A DNA stretch of 64,000 nucleotides from Hevea brasiliensis (taxonomy: Eukaryota; Streptophyta; Magnoliopsida; Malpighiales; Euphorbiaceae). The DNA is taken from positions 17,498,258 through 17,562,257 of the forward strand of contig NC_079497.1 in the NCBI RefSeq assembly GCF_030052815.1, in the 5' to 3' direction. The notes below the pieces were generated by a model. That model saw only the letters and a list, made by a program, of their open reading frames with translations. It made no database searches and had not been told where the DNA came from. The position numbers and the translations under genes were made by a program. Shown one piece after another: positions 1 to 12,775 of the stretch (position 1 is its first letter; each line of letters begins with the position of its first letter).

Positions 1-1020
1 ATAATATTAATTATTAAAAATATCATATGAATTTCGAAAATTACAAACAATAATGATCTACATTTTAGCTAATTCACAATTGAAGAAGATTTTTTATTCA
101 TACAATTTATCTATGCTAATATTTAATTTAAAATTTTAAAATAAAGTCTACTAAGTATTCTAGGAAAACACTATTTTAGAATGCTATTTTAATTTGGACT
201 TAATTATTAATTTAATTTTGAATTAACTAAAACACTAAAAATTATATTATTAATTTTATATTATACATAATAAAAAAAATTATAATCTAAGCCTGATTAC
301 ATTAGATTAACAATTAAAAAAAAAAAAAAAGAAAAAAGCACCCTTAAAACAAAAGGTTAAAAAAAAAATTGTATATAACTTGAGTCGACAACGTACAAAT
401 CCTAAATGCAGTGAAATTTTATTTAACAAATTGAATATAAAAAATATAATTACAAGAGATCAATTAATTAATATGTAAATCTTTTTTTATTTAAATGAAT
501 ATGTAAATTAATTAATAGTAAATAATGAATATATAATCTATCTATACTATCTATAATATATATAGATGTGTAAAAGGATACATTAGCATGCCAATAATAC
601 CTTCATTCTTTAAATTAGCTACAATTATAATTCTATTGTTTAAATTAAATCAAATTTTTTAAATTTAAAATTATAACTTTAATTGAATATAAAATTTTAT
701 AAAAAATAATTAATTAAAATAAGAAATTAATAAGTTTACATATATATATATATATATATATAAACTGAAATGAACATATTATTAATAAACTAAAAAATCA
801 ATTTATTTAAAATAATATACTCTACTATGAAAAGACTTTTCTCTTAATTTTATTCAAATTGAATTGATATTTGCTACAATTTGGTATTTGCTATAATTTT
901 GCTTAAATTAATTATTTCTTACATATAACGATGAATGAAAGTTCTATTAATTTTTGCTGCAGTTTAGTTAAATTAATATATTTTTCTATATAGATTAATG
1001 AATTATTGTTGTAATGTAAT
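1..1020. other. AT-rich flank without a recognisable gene
   Basis: Very AT-rich sequence with many homopolymer runs and short TA tracts. I see no open frame of note, no retrotransposon domain and no structured RNA. It ends where the first LTR begins with TG at 1021. It may be host intergenic DNA or an old decayed repeat. Confidence 0.6.
740..762. repeat. (TA)n microsatellite
   Basis: About eleven uninterrupted TA units inside the AT-rich flank. A simple-sequence repeat with no further function visible. Confidence 0.9.
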
Positions 1021-2853
1021 TGTAACACTCCTAATTTTTAAATAATTATTTTATATGTAAATATAAATATTTTAGTCTAACCCCCGTATTATGGGCTGCG
1101 CGTAGGTATACTTGATTCGCAGAAATTCGACTATCGAATGGGTCTACATTTCTAGGCCAGACAGCCGGGCGATCGAAGCTACTTCAGAATCGGGTCAATA
1201 TTATACACTACTCCATTTTTAAACATCCCGGATACGTTTCCAATATCCGAACTAGCGTAGGCAAGCCCAAACCCTAAGTTTCCTTAATTATTTAGTTTCT
1301 GGTTTAGATTAAAAATCCATAAAATATTCGTGGGTAGTTGAAAAATTATAATTCCTTTTGTATTAGCTTAGTAATATTGGTAAAGACAGCGGGTCAAAAT
1401 TTTAGAATTTTTAAAGCTTATTTGGATAGTTTTTGCAAAAGGATTAGTTGTGGAGACTAAATGGTAATTTTTCAAATTATGATTGTTGACTGTTTGGATG
1501 GGCCCAGGAGAGGCCATGTGATGTGATTGAGTTGTGGTTGTGAGACTTGTGGATATATAAGTGTATTTTGAGCCCTTTTACAGGTTGAGTAGGTCCTAGG
1601 TATAGGAGAAAATCTGCTGGATTTTTGACACAATTTAGGGTGTCTTTGGTTCTTTTAAGCTTGTATTAAGTCAATTATATTAAATAATTATAATGTAATT
1701 GTCAGGTGAGCTGGAACAGCCTTCTTCCTCCGTCCAACCACCACAGTGACCTTGGTTCACATTTGTGAGTAAAATATTAATTTTAATTATAATTTCAATA
1801 TTATTATATGTTTAAGCATGCTTATGCATCACTTATAAATATATATCTATGTAGTTAAATACTAGGCACGTTTTATATTATATTCTTAATTGATGAAATG
1901 CTATGGATATTTTATGGTAATTTGGAGCAATGCGCGTGTGTTGGCGTGCGTGTGGTGTGTGGTATTGGTTATGGACAAGACAGGTAGACGCTGCTAGAGC
2001 TGACTTGCTGGGACCCGATCCTTTTATGGATAAGTCAGGGTAGGCACGGCTCGAGATGATCTCATTGGCCCCCTCATTTGGTCTATTAAACGACAGTCCG
2101 GCTTGAGATGTAGTCGCTGGTAGAGGTTGGATTAAGAGAGCTGTATAGGAGATCAGTTCCCATATATGTACTGCTTGAATATTATATGGGTGCATGAGTG
2201 CTCTAAATTACCTTTTTGCAGTTATGATGTGATTTGTATGAAAATTGTGAAGGTATTGCATTCTACTCTTTAGGATGCATTAGCTTTAGATAGCTATAGA
2301 AATTGTGCTTAAAATCGGTATTTTACTCTCTGAGTCGAACGCTCACTCCTGTTCACCTTATTTTTCCAGGATACAGGAGATTTCTTGTTGAGTTTTAACC
2401 CGCCTCTCTCTTTCATATGTCATTTAGTAATATTTGTTATGTTTTGTATAACTTTACTAAATTCTAGAACTCTGCATGTGTTAGAAGTACTTTATTTGAT
2501 TTGGGTATTTATTATAATTGTCATGTTGGATCTGTAAACCTATTAAATGCATGTATGATTGGATTGGATGAGGGAGCTGAGCTCCCATTTGATTTTATGA
2601 CATTATGAGTATGTGGAGGTGAGCTGAGCACCCCAAATTATTATAAATATTATGCTTATAGGTCGGGTGAGTCAAAACTCCCCATTGTATGGTCCATGTT
2701 ATGACTGGACTTTGTCCAGTTGAATTCATGAAATTGGACTTAATATGGGCCTTAGGATTGGGTTAAGGAATAATTAGACATACTACGGGCCTCGAGGGCT
2801 TTAGGCTGGCCCAGGTCCTAGTGTCGGTCTGGCCCATAGGTTGGGTCGTGACA
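1021..2853 (+). repeat. 5' LTR of G1
   Basis: Starts TGTAACACTCC and ends GGTCGTGACA, so it has TG...CA ends with an inverted terminal match. A Met-tRNA-like primer site follows after four bases, which fixes this as a 5' LTR in plus orientation. Length 1833 bp. The five bases before it are GTAAT; no partner duplication exists in the window because the 3' end of the element is lost. Confidence 0.8.
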
Positions 2854-2857
2854 AATG

Positions 2858-2869
2858 TGTTATCAGAGC
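2858..2869 (+). other. G1 primer binding site (initiator Met tRNA type, degenerate)
   Basis: TGTTATCAGAGC lies four bases after the LTR end. The usual plant site complementary to initiator Met tRNA is TGGTATCAGAGC, so there is one mismatch. Reverse transcription of the element would have been primed here. Confidence 0.75.
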
Positions 2870-3566
2870 TTAGGCTCCAGATTCATGGGAAATACGTGTT
2901 TAAGGCTTAAGAAGAGTCTGGTTAGGGGTTCACATGCGGAGTATAGAATCCTATTTCGTCTTCTTCTGTAACTCCTTGTTTCTAACTTCTGCGTTATACC
3001 TCGGGTAATATAAGAGTGTTTCAGTTAGTGTCTTGGTTTTCTTGAAGTACGTAAAGATGTAAAATATAGTTAGCAGACATGTTAAGGTCTGCCATGAGGA
3101 TACGTACTGTAAGAAATGATATGTTTTTATCAGTATGGATTTAAGTAGCGTGCCTATTGGTAGAAGGCACAAGGACATAAAGGTGATTTTTAGCAATATA
3201 GCTGTCCTAAGTGAGAGTGAGGGTACCACTGCTGGCAGTCATCAGTGGATAACCTAGTCATAGTAAGTTAATGTTATCAGTGGATTCAAGAGAGACAAGA
3301 GATTAAGAGATCTAGTATATTGGGACGTACCGTAGTAACTATACAATATTCTCGATGTTCATGCTGTAAGCTGTAGATTACAGTATCGACATAGGATTAT
3401 TGTGTAGAGCTACGTGCTTCCCTGTGGTGCACCATGATTAGGGTGTTTGTAAACAACCTCTGTTTTGGTACAGTTATGTCAAGATAGGATTTTATTTCTG
3501 CAGAGGAGTTAAGAAAACTCCTAATTAGGATTTAAGACCCTAGAGATTGAACACCAAAGGTCGCAG
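2870..3566 (+). other. G1 leader, non-coding as far as can be seen
   Basis: Sequence between the G1 primer site and the copia insertion point. No gag motif is readable and stops occur in all frames. It ends with the CGCAG copy of the copia target-site duplication (3562-3566). Confidence 0.6.
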
Positions 3567-5674
3567 TGAAGGAGCGGAAGCATGAAAAACACAAGTTTAA
3601 ATCATTGAAATTTAAAATTTTTCTTCTAGGGTCACATGCATTATGCAAGATTTATTTTTATCTATTTGATTTCAATGATAAACAGCATATTAAAACTCTT
3701 TTAATATATTTTTGGATCTACATTTGCCATTTAAAATTTTAGAATTAACATATTAATTCATTAGAACCCTAGATTAAATCAAGAACAAGTGCACTAACCT
3801 GTTTGATGCACTGCAGTGTGTTTGGCATCTTTGGGATGCGCCTAGGACACCAGATATTGTCCCTCTAGCTTGTCCACACCAAGATCACCAATGGCAGCCC
3901 CTTGAACAGCTTTTAAAGCTTTTCCAATCAATTAGAAAATCAGGTTTTACCTTTTGAGAGATTATAGATGTAAACAGGACATTAGAAACGATTTCTAGTA
4001 TTTTTAATTCAAGAGATTGTTGGGAAATCTCTTTGAATTTATGAGAGATGAAGAAGATGAAAGGGAGAGGTGCTTTGGGGTGGCACCAATGAAACAAATA
4101 GCAGTTAGGTATTTTTCTTTTCATCCTTTCCCTTATAGAGCTAGGTCACCACTTAAAACTCTTGCCACATGTCACCTTCTGATTGGCTCTAGGTTTAATT
4201 GACCCAATCACATTGTGCCAAGTGTTAAACCTATATTTAATCTTGACTTTAATCATCTTACATGATTAAAAGACATATGGCAAGCTTATGTGTAGTGCCA
4301 TGTGTCACCATCTCATGGTGCCACATGTCACCCAATGAAATGACCAAAATACCCCTGTATCTTAATTTTGAGTTCTCAACCCAAAATAATTATTTCTCTT
4401 CTTCTAATCAATTTATATCAAATATAATTAATTAATTAATCTCTATTAATTAATTTCTCATTAATAAAATTCATATTTAAACACTTTAAATATAAATTTA
4501 ACTTATACTATATATCCAATAACCTAGATTTAGTTTCAAGCCATGCTAGGGACTTTGCAATCTAATTGCAAACCAAACCTATTTAATTAATCAATTAAAC
4601 ACTTTAATTAATTAATTAAATCATATTTAATTTGGTGATTACTTGTGTATGTGTGTGACTTACTAGGCTCATCACTAATTGGCAATGAGACATGATATCA
4701 ACTCTTAATATCATCAGAACTCTTTCTTACCATAAATGATTTCTCTAAATCATTTTATGCACCTCATAGACAATGGTTAACACCTAGCATAGCATGCCAT
4801 GGCCCCCCAATTAGTAATAAGGTTTACCTTAAATAAACCTATAATCATATGTTACCATGCACTAGAATCTCTCTGTTACAAAATCCCAACTCAAGCTGGA
4901 GTCATGGTTTATGTCAAACCCCATTTGCTATGAATATTATGTTCTCTTTTAATTTCAGTTCTTGATTAAAAAGATTTTCTCATTAGAAGCTTTTTTCTGA
5001 ATAAATCTATCTTTCCTGGCCAAGAACTTGAAACATCAAGAACAATTAAATGAACATAGGATTTTATCCCTATTTACTTAGAGAAACAGATTCCATCTTG
5101 ATCAACATCTACCTCCATATATAACTAGTAGGAGCCAACACATGCCCATTTACCCATACACAGTACAAGTATGAAAGCAGTATCAAACTCAAACCACCTA
5201 TATACAAGATAACTGTGCTATCTCAGGTCTAAAGATTATATGCACTAATATGATTTATGACAATACATTGACAAGAGTAAACTCCATATGCTTGTCATAA
5301 ATATCACTGGTTCGACCTACTTATCATGTATAAGTGTCTATCATATTTGTTTTATGGCATGAGACTCACCATTACATCTTATTTACATCTCATATAAATA
5401 ACTTGGGAACAATCATGATTACAATTTTTCTGGATAAGTCATGTCCTTATTATGAAGTATCCTCGATTGTGAACCTATTTATGATACTTTGTACTATAAA
5501 TACTGTCACTCATATTCTTAACAACTTAAGAATAGAATTTCTAACAAAATACAATGGACCTTTTCTATTACACATAAATATATTATGTAAACGGAAAAGT
5601 GAAAATGCCTTTTATTAATAAAGACATGTATAAGATATATACTAAATGATATGCTCTAGGGCATACTACTAATA
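3567..5674 (-). repeat. copia 3' LTR
   Basis: On the plus strand it runs from TGAAGGAGCGG to ACTACTAATA; the expected final CA has become TA. It aligns by eye along its whole length with 14450-16506. At 4525-4574 it carries about 50 bp that the other LTR lacks. Length 2108 bp. The purine tract lies just right of it, which makes it the 3' LTR of the minus-strand element. Confidence 0.93.
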
Positions 5675-5683
5675 ATCTCCCAC
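5675..5683 (-). other. copia polypurine tract
   Basis: In sense orientation the bases before the 3' LTR read GTGGGAGAT, the typical copia plus-strand primer tract, directly next to the LTR start. Confidence 0.8.
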
Positions 5684-5688
5684 TAGCA

Positions 5689-6086
5689 CTAGAGCCATTC
5701 ATTACAATACCTTAGACCCATCTTCTCAAGATGTTGGTCTAACTATGCTTGTGACGAAGGCTTAGTGAATGGATCAGCTGAATTTTTCAGCTGATGTTAT
5801 TTTCTGTATGGCTATATCTCCTTGCCCAACTATCTCTCTAATAATGTGATAGCGGGTTTCTATGTGTTTGGATTTCTAGTGAGATCGAGGTTCCTTATAT
5901 CCAAATAGCTTCTTTTGCAGTATCTAATACAGCAAAATACTCAGCCTCGGTAGTGAAATCTGTAGTCATATCCTGTTTGAAACTATTCCAACTGACTGCA
6001 CTTCCATTATAAATGAACACATACGCAGAGGTAGACTTTCTATCATCGATATCTGATTGGAAATCAGAATCAGTATGATCATCCAA
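5689..6086 (-). pseudogene. copia RNase H domain (pol C-terminus), broken
   Basis: Degrades the RNA of RNA/DNA hybrids during reverse transcription. The 5895-6086 frame shows DFQSDIDDRKSTSAYVF, SAVSWNSFKQD and the TEAEY motif with its catalytic Glu. After a stop near 5894 a further frame continues through ADPFTKP and ends NEWL with a TAG at 5689-5691, just before the purine tract. The domain follows RT after an in-frame stop. Motifs match copia RNase H (YADSDF..DDRKSTSGY..TEAEY), with an early ASP-to-HT change. Not functional as a continuous protein. Confidence 0.88.
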
Positions 6087-7442
6087 TTACAAGTCACCAC
6101 CTCCATATATTAAGAATAAATCCTTAGTTTGTCTCAAGTACTTAAGGATATTCTTGACAGCTATCCAGCATTCCAAACCTGGATTGGATTGGTATCTTCT
6201 AGTCATACTAACAGCATATGCGATATCCGACCTAGTACATAGCATTGCATACTTCAAACTTCCAATAGCCAAAGCATATGGAATCCTGGCCATTTTATCT
6301 CTTTCTTCAGGTGTCTTTGGAGACATCTCTTTAGAAAGGTGGATACCATGTCTCACTGGTAGCAATCCTATCTTAGAAATAAGCATGTTAAACCTCTTTA
6401 ACACCCTTTCCAAGTATAGACTTTGGGATAAACCAATTATTCTTTTCGCTCTATCTCTATAGATGCGAATCCCAAGAATATAGGTTACCTTCCTTAAGTC
6501 TTTCATGGAGAATATATTTGACAACCATACCTTTATAGTTGTCAACATACCTGTGTCATTACCTATCAACAGAATATTATCCATATATAAGATAAGAAAA
6601 GTGACAAGACTATCACTAACCTTCTTATATACACATGGCTCATCCTCATTTTTGATAAAATCAAATGACTTAATGGCTTCATCAAAACGGATGTTCCAAC
6701 TCCTCGAAGCTTGTTTTAACCCATAAATGGATCGCTTTAGCTTGCGCACTTTGGAACCATCTTGGGATTCAAAACCTCTAAGTTGTTCCATGAAAATGTT
6801 TTCTTCAATGTATCCATTGAGAAAAGCTGTTTTGACATCCATCTGTCAAATCTTATAATCATAGTATGCAGCTATTGCTAATAGAATCCTAATTGATTTA
6901 AGCATGGTAACAAGCGAGAAAGTCTCCTCATAGTCGATTCTCTGCCTTTGGCGAAACCCTTTCACTACTAGCCTTGCCTTATAGGTCTCTACCTTTCCAT
7001 TAGAACCAATTTTCTTCTTGAAAACCCATTTGTTCCCTATAGGTACAATACCTTCAGGTGGGTCAACAAGATCCCAAATTTGATTCTTATACATGGAATC
7101 AATCTCAGATTTTATAGCATCAATCCATTTTGAAGATTCTATATCTGATATAGCTTCTTCATAGGTAAGTGGATCATCTCCATGATCTACTTCTTCATGA
7201 GTAGACAACTCTTGTTCTTTTTCATGAAGGAAACCATACCTCACTGGTGGGTGAGATACCCTGGTTGTTCTACGAGGAACAGCTGTAGATGTTTTATCAA
7301 TAGGTGTAGGTTGACCAAATGGATCTATATCCATCTGATCTGTTGGTTGGTCAGAATTCTCCAATTCTAACTCTATTTGCCTTCCTTTGCCTCCTTCTTG
7401 AACAAACTGTTGTTCAAGAAATATGGCATCTCTACTTATCAC
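6087..7442 (-). pseudogene. copia reverse transcriptase (RVT_2), broken
   Basis: Copies element RNA into cDNA. The N-terminal part (6846-7442) has the linker and NKWVFKKK, ETYKARLVVKGF and YEETFS blocks. After a stop the second part (6087-6842) carries MDVKTAFLNG, IYGLKQASRSW and the active-site block. The canonical YVDD box reads YMDN here, so the second catalytic Asp is changed to Asn. Palm and thumb motifs such as GSLKYAMLCTRSDIAYAV follow. The stop between the halves and the active-site change both inactivate it. It lies between integrase and RNase H, the copia order. Confidence 0.93.
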
Positions 7443-7451
7443 AACCTTTTG

Positions 7452-8580
7452 TTATGTAAGCAAATAAAAATAGTATCCAAAACTATCTTTTGGATATCCA
7501 ACAAATCGACCCTTTTCTGATCTGGTTTCCAATTTATCAGTGTTCATCTTTTTAATATAAGCTGGACAACCCCAAATTTTAACATACTTAAGACTTGGTT
7601 TTCTTCCATGCCATATCTCATAAGGTGTGGAAGAAACTAATTTTGATGGAATCCTATTCAGAATATACAAAGCTGATTCTAATGTAAATCCCCAAAAGGA
7701 GATTGGCATATTAGTATAGCTCATCATACTACGTACCATATCTAATAGGGTACGATTTCTCCTTTCAGATACACCATTTAACTGTGGTGTTCCTGGAGGA
7801 GTCAGCTGGGAAACAATGCCATGCTCTCTTAAGTATTCATCAAATTCAGTAGTCAAGTATTCACCTCCATGATCTGATCGAAGAGCTTTAATACTTTTTC
7901 CTGTTTGATTTTCTACATCAGATTTAAACTTTTCAAAGGATTCATGTTTGTATTTCATCAAATACAAATACCCAAACCTTGATTTATCATCAGTAAAGAT
8001 AATAAAATAATGAAAACCGCCTCTACCATTTCTTTAAATGGACTACATACATCACTATGTATTAGCTCCAAAATATTTTTAGCTCTTAGTCCTTGTCCAA
8101 TAAAGGGTGATTTAGTCATTTTGCCCTGAAGGTAGGATTCACAAGTTGAAGTAGGTCCAAAACTCAATGAGGATAAAATCCTCATTTTTCCCAGCTTTGC
8201 AATCCTATCTTCTGCAACATGGCCTAACCTTAGGTGCCATATATATTTTGAACTTGAGTTGATTTTCATCATGGCATTGCATTCTTTTAGATTGCTTGCA
8301 TTAGATTTGTATTTAACATTATTATCTAGATAATAAAGTCCATCATGCATATAACTTGAACCAACATATTTATTTCCAAAATAAATATTGCAAACATCAT
8401 TTATGAACTGAAATTCATAACCATCTCTAGTCAAACTAGATATAAAAATGATATTCTTAAAAGGTATCAGGTATATGCAAAACCTTGTTTAAATACAAAA
8501 CATGTCTATACATGTATAAAGATTTAAATCCTATAGCTAAAGCTTCAACAGTTGAGCTTTTGCCAACCCGAAGTCTAATA
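7452..8580 (-). pseudogene. copia integrase with protease C-terminal remnant, broken
   Basis: Integrase inserts the cDNA. The 7958-8434 frame has the zinc-binding start WHLRLGH followed by CESYLQGKMTKSPF, where the second Cys of CxxC has become Tyr, then the first catalytic Asp in LIHSDVCSPF. A frameshift near 7960 leads to 7452-7967 with RSDHGGEYL (second Asp) and GVSERRNRTLLD (Glu). The conserved GRKPSLKYVKIWGC block follows. Upstream, around 8435-8580, an LRVGKSS segment from the protease C-terminal side is readable, but the protease active site itself is missing. Confidence 0.9.
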
Positions 8581-8616
8581 TCTCGTTAGTGCAAGCTTCT
8601 ATTATTGGCTATACTC

Positions 8617-9444
8617 TGGGCAATTCCTATTTCTGTGCCCATCATTATGGCAGTGGAAACACTTTCCTTTTGCCTTTGTCAGCTTTGGTCTTCCCTATCT
8701 GTTTAGCTTATCTTCTTGGAAGGATTAGGAATCTGAGGTTTCTTTTTCTTATTGCCCTTCTTCTTGTTGGACTTTCCAGTAGAAGAAGATGCAATCAAAG
8801 CTACCTCTTTTCCTTTATTGCCCGGCATATTCTTTTTGGGCAATAAACAACATGTTGAGTAAACCAGCCAAGGTGCATTTATGCTTAGTCATATGGAAAT
8901 TTGTCACAAAATTCCCAAATAACTCAGGAAGGGACTGAAGGATCAAATCCGTCTGCAGTTGGAAATCCATGTTAAAGTCAAGATGTTCCAGCTGCTCAAT
9001 CAGCCGAATCATGTTGTGGACATGATCCCCAACATTCTGTCCCTCAGACATCCTCATGTGGAATAGTTGTCTAGATATCTCATACCTAGCATTCCTGCTG
9101 TGCTCACCATATAACTATTGTAGGTGAAGAAGGATCTCACTCACACTCTGCATGTTCTCATACTGCTTCTGTAACTTATTTCTCATGGAAGCAAGCATAT
9201 AATACTTAGCTCTCATATCATGCTCCTTCCACTTGTCCAAAGTTTCATGTTCCTCTTGAGTGGCCTCTAGAGGTAAGGGACTAGGAACATTTGACTCTAG
9301 AACATGTGCTATATATTCAAGGTTCATGACAAGTTTGAAATTTCTTAGCTAATCAGACAGATTAGGTCCTGTCAACCTATTGTGATTAAGTATGCTTGCA
9401 AGAATATTGGCCACCAAACCATTTACATATTTACAACATCTCAT
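8617..9444 (-). pseudogene. copia gag with CCHC zinc knuckle, broken
   Basis: Structural capsid/nucleocapsid protein. Reading leftward: an N-terminal block with ILNHNRLTGPN (near 9370-9400), an in-frame stop, then NLEYIAHVLE and a Gag_UBN2-like block to 9115. A second frame at 8815-9057 has MRMSEGQNVGDHVHNMIRL and GNFVTNFHM. The CCHC knuckle CFHCHNDGHRNRNC is at 8620-8661. The start is uncertain: an ATG at 9444 is in frame but the real one may differ. At least one stop and two frame changes break it. Confidence 0.85.
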
Positions 9445-9619
9445 ACTTAATAATTATTCTTAAAAAAATCTCTTAAATTAATTGCATCTTATGTAAGTAT
9501 TTAAAATTTCTTAAAATAATTACCTCAATAGAGGGCCCATGTTATAATTACTTTAATTATACCACTTCTAACTTAATCATTTGTTTGGAAGATTTTATGG
9601 TCGTCCTAATTACTATTAA
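9445..9619 (-). other. copia leader segment between gag and S1
   Basis: Short AT-rich leader of the copia element; its other part resumes at 13318 after solo LTR S1. It ends with the ATTAA copy of the S1 duplication (9615-9619). Confidence 0.7.
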
Positions 9620-10766
9620 TGTGACACCCCTTACTCGGCTACAGTGTAGCCGAGCAAGTTATGCCACTCAGTGTGCCGGAGCACTCTATTTTATCTTAAT
9701 TCATTTTTATCATAGTTTTGAACATAACTTGTGAAATATAATTCATTTTAAACCATTTATCGAAATTATTATTTATTTGAAGTTCCGAAAATTTTAAAGA
9801 AAATCCGTGATCTGGCTAAAAATGGAGAAAACAGTTCTTCGGAACCTGTGAAAAACACTTCCAACATTCATGTCTTATCATCTCAAACTCCAATTATTGA
9901 AAAACACTTCCAACATTCACATTTAGGAAAAACACTTCTAATAATCATATTCATCCATTCACAAACTCCCATATCAAAATCTCAATATTTTTCAACCATT
10001 CATTTCTCAATTTCAGTTCTCAACAACCTTTTCATTTCTCAAACATCCATTTCTCATAATACTCATATACAAACAATAAATAAATGCTCAAATTTGCAAT
10101 CATGACCATAACTTTCATTATTTACATGAACATCAAAATACATTACATAGATCCAAATACATATGAGAAAATAAAAATTTAGTTACAAAATGCCAAAATG
10201 ACACCTAGTGTCCTACCAATGCACTGCAGAAGTTGAGGTGACACGGATACTATGCGAGCGTGAGAACCGCCTTACGAATCTGTGGTCTACTGGGCCCTCT
10301 GTCCAAATCTTGATTACCCTACAGCGTTGCAAAGCGACGCGCTAAGCATAAAGCTTAGTGGTGCCAATAATACAAGAAAATATAATATGCTAATAAAAAT
10401 CATAATTTCTTAGCCATTGTGTTCATAAGAACTGAATAATTACCAACTTAATGTTTAGTCGAGGGCTAATTACGTTTTATGATATTAACTTCTTCATGCA
10501 TTTTGTTAATTATTTTCTTCATGATCTTGAGTTTCTTTGTATTCTATCATAATCATTCCTGATATTTAATTTTTGTATTTTCTTTAACAATCAGTTCAAT
10601 TACAGTTATACTTTTCCATGCCCAAGTAACCTATACTGAACGACTGGACTGGATAACGGGTCGTTGGCACTGGACACCGCGGTGCCTCGGGCCGTCATAC
10701 CATGGGACGCAGAACGTCAACCACGTATGCAGTCAGTATGGCTAAAAAGCCATGATATCACATAAT

Positions 10767-10851
10767 CGGCATAAAAGCCATAAATACGAGCATAAAAGCC
10801 ATGAATACGGGCATAAAGCCATGAATACAGGCATAAAGCCTTTCGCAGTAC
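10767..10851. repeat. Short tandem repeat in S1, unit about 20 bp
   Basis: Four degenerate head-to-tail units of the type GCATAAAAGCCATGAATACG. The other solo LTRs have only related, less regular 'ataaagccat' stretches at the matching place (for example 30930-31020 in S4), so the array seems locally expanded in S1. Confidence 0.8.
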
Positions 10852-12756
10852 TGCTAAAACAATACCCTATTGGCATGCCAAACTATCCAAACCAATCACA
10901 TTAGGCCTACTAGGGCATTTTGCATTTTTAAGTTTCGCAATTTTTGAATTTCAAGTTTTCATGTCACTATTCATTTCATTAGTCAACTAAAATGTTGATT
11001 TTTGCATAAACAATAGGTACATTGGTTTTAATACTCCCAACATACCACATTTTGTATTCAAAACTTGTTAGTTTTGGTCACTTTCTCAAAGCTTAGGTCA
11101 TTTTGGCAAAATTGCCAATTTTTGGTTTTGGTGTCACTATTCACCTCATTGGTCAACAAAAATGTTGACTTTTGAATAGAAAATAGGTGTATTGGTTTTA
11201 ACACCCCAAACATACCACATTTTGTATTTAAAACTTGTTGGTATTGGTTGCCAATACCATTTCTAAGCTTAATGCTAATTGAACAAAATTTTCAGATTTG
11301 GTGCTTCATCTTTATTGTTCCATTTGATATTTCTACAGTGGGAATTTGAGGAAATGGTAAACATGAAAGTTGTTCCTTATTTTGTCTAGTTGAATTTCTT
11401 TTTTTGAATCACTCTATTTGGAGTTTTGTAGCTCAAGTTATGGCCAAAATAAGTTTCTTTGTTCACGTGTCTTTGTTCATGCTGAAATTTTGGGTTTTGA
11501 CAGATTTTGGTCCAATTTTGGTCAGTAATTTGACCAAGTTAAGTTCATAATTTGCTCTAACTTTCTTCATATGACATGTTCTACCATACCTTAGGTTTTC
11601 ATCGGTTCAAGAATCGCCTAAATCCGAGTTTTCTAGAGGGAGTTATAGTCATCCAAACATTACTGTTCAAATGTAAATCTGCAGAGTTACAGGTTTGATA
11701 ACTTAACTTTGCCCAATCATTTGAATGGGTTAATGGCATTATTTGGGGTAGGTTTCTTCATGAAAGGTGTTTTGTCTATATCTTATCTTGTTTCTGTAAA
11801 AATTTCAGGTCAATTAACCAAATCTACAGTGAGTTATGGCCAAATGAACAGTTTGGTCAATTCTGCAGGGGCTGTTGTAGGGTGTCCGGATTGGGGCCAA
11901 GTTTTGGTCCCCTTGCTTTGGTCTTTTGGGCATGGTTTCTTCAGTAAAAATGTGCCATTATAAGCCTACTTTCATTTCCAATTGGCCAAACACCAATTGG
12001 ACCAACACAGCCCAAGTTATAGCAGTGCAAGTGGACTGAATTTTCAGTCCCTCTACTGCTGTCCTAGGGCAGCCTGCAACTTCACTTTGTAATCCTATTT
12101 TTCAGTCCATTTTATGGTCAACTTACCTAAGATGGTCACTAATTGACCATTAAAATGTGCTCTAACAATTTCCTAAGCCAAATCAATTTTCACTCCCCAA
12201 AACCCTAGCTTCACATTAGGTTTTCTACAAAATGCCTTAGTTAGCATACCAACTTATTATTCTTATGTTTATAAACTTCCTACATGATTCTAGTTCACTT
12301 CAAGCTCATCAAAAACACTCCTTCCTATTCCTTCACTAGGGCAGCCAAAACTCATGTACACATACACATGAATTTTGTTCATTTAAATTACATTTTCTTA
12401 CTAAATTCAAGTTCCATTTCATGAAATTAAAGAGTTTTAGGTATATAGTGCACTAACCTTGAATAGGGCAGTTTTTTTTCCCAACTCAAACTTCTCTTTC
12501 TTTCCTCTTCTTGGCTGCCAAAAGCTTGTTTGAGGTGTAGGGTAAAATTTTAATGAAGTGGGGTTAGGGTTTTATGGTGAAACAAGGTAGGAAATTAAGC
12601 TTACTTGATTGAACATCAATGGAGGGAGGAAGAAGAGAAACTCACGTTTTTGGCTGAAGAGAAGGCAGCTGGTTTTTGGTCTTCCTTGGTCTTTATTTAG
12701 CTCTTTTATTAGTTAGTCAAATGGTTACTTAATGGTGATTGGTTGGCAATTTTAAA

Positions 12757-12775
12757 TGACATCACAATGATGTCA
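12757..12775. promoter_or_regulatory. Conserved palindrome of the solo-LTR family (S1 copy)
   Basis: TGACATCACAATGATGTCA, 542 bp from the LTR start in sense orientation. Downstream in sense come a CCAAT-like box (CCAACCAATCACC) and an AT-rich CTAAATAAAG that could serve as TATA box. The TGACATCA half-site resembles bZIP targets. The promoter role is inferred from position and conservation only. Confidence 0.4.

Noticed and set aside
3885..4124. Minus-strand frame in the copia LTR (longer at 14768-15094)
   Set aside because: Within the LTR, differs in length between the two copies because of a stop, no domain.
4017..4202. 61-codon frame present in both copia LTRs (also 14900-15085)
   Set aside because: Duplicated because LTRs are identical at birth; antisense to the element and without recognised domain.
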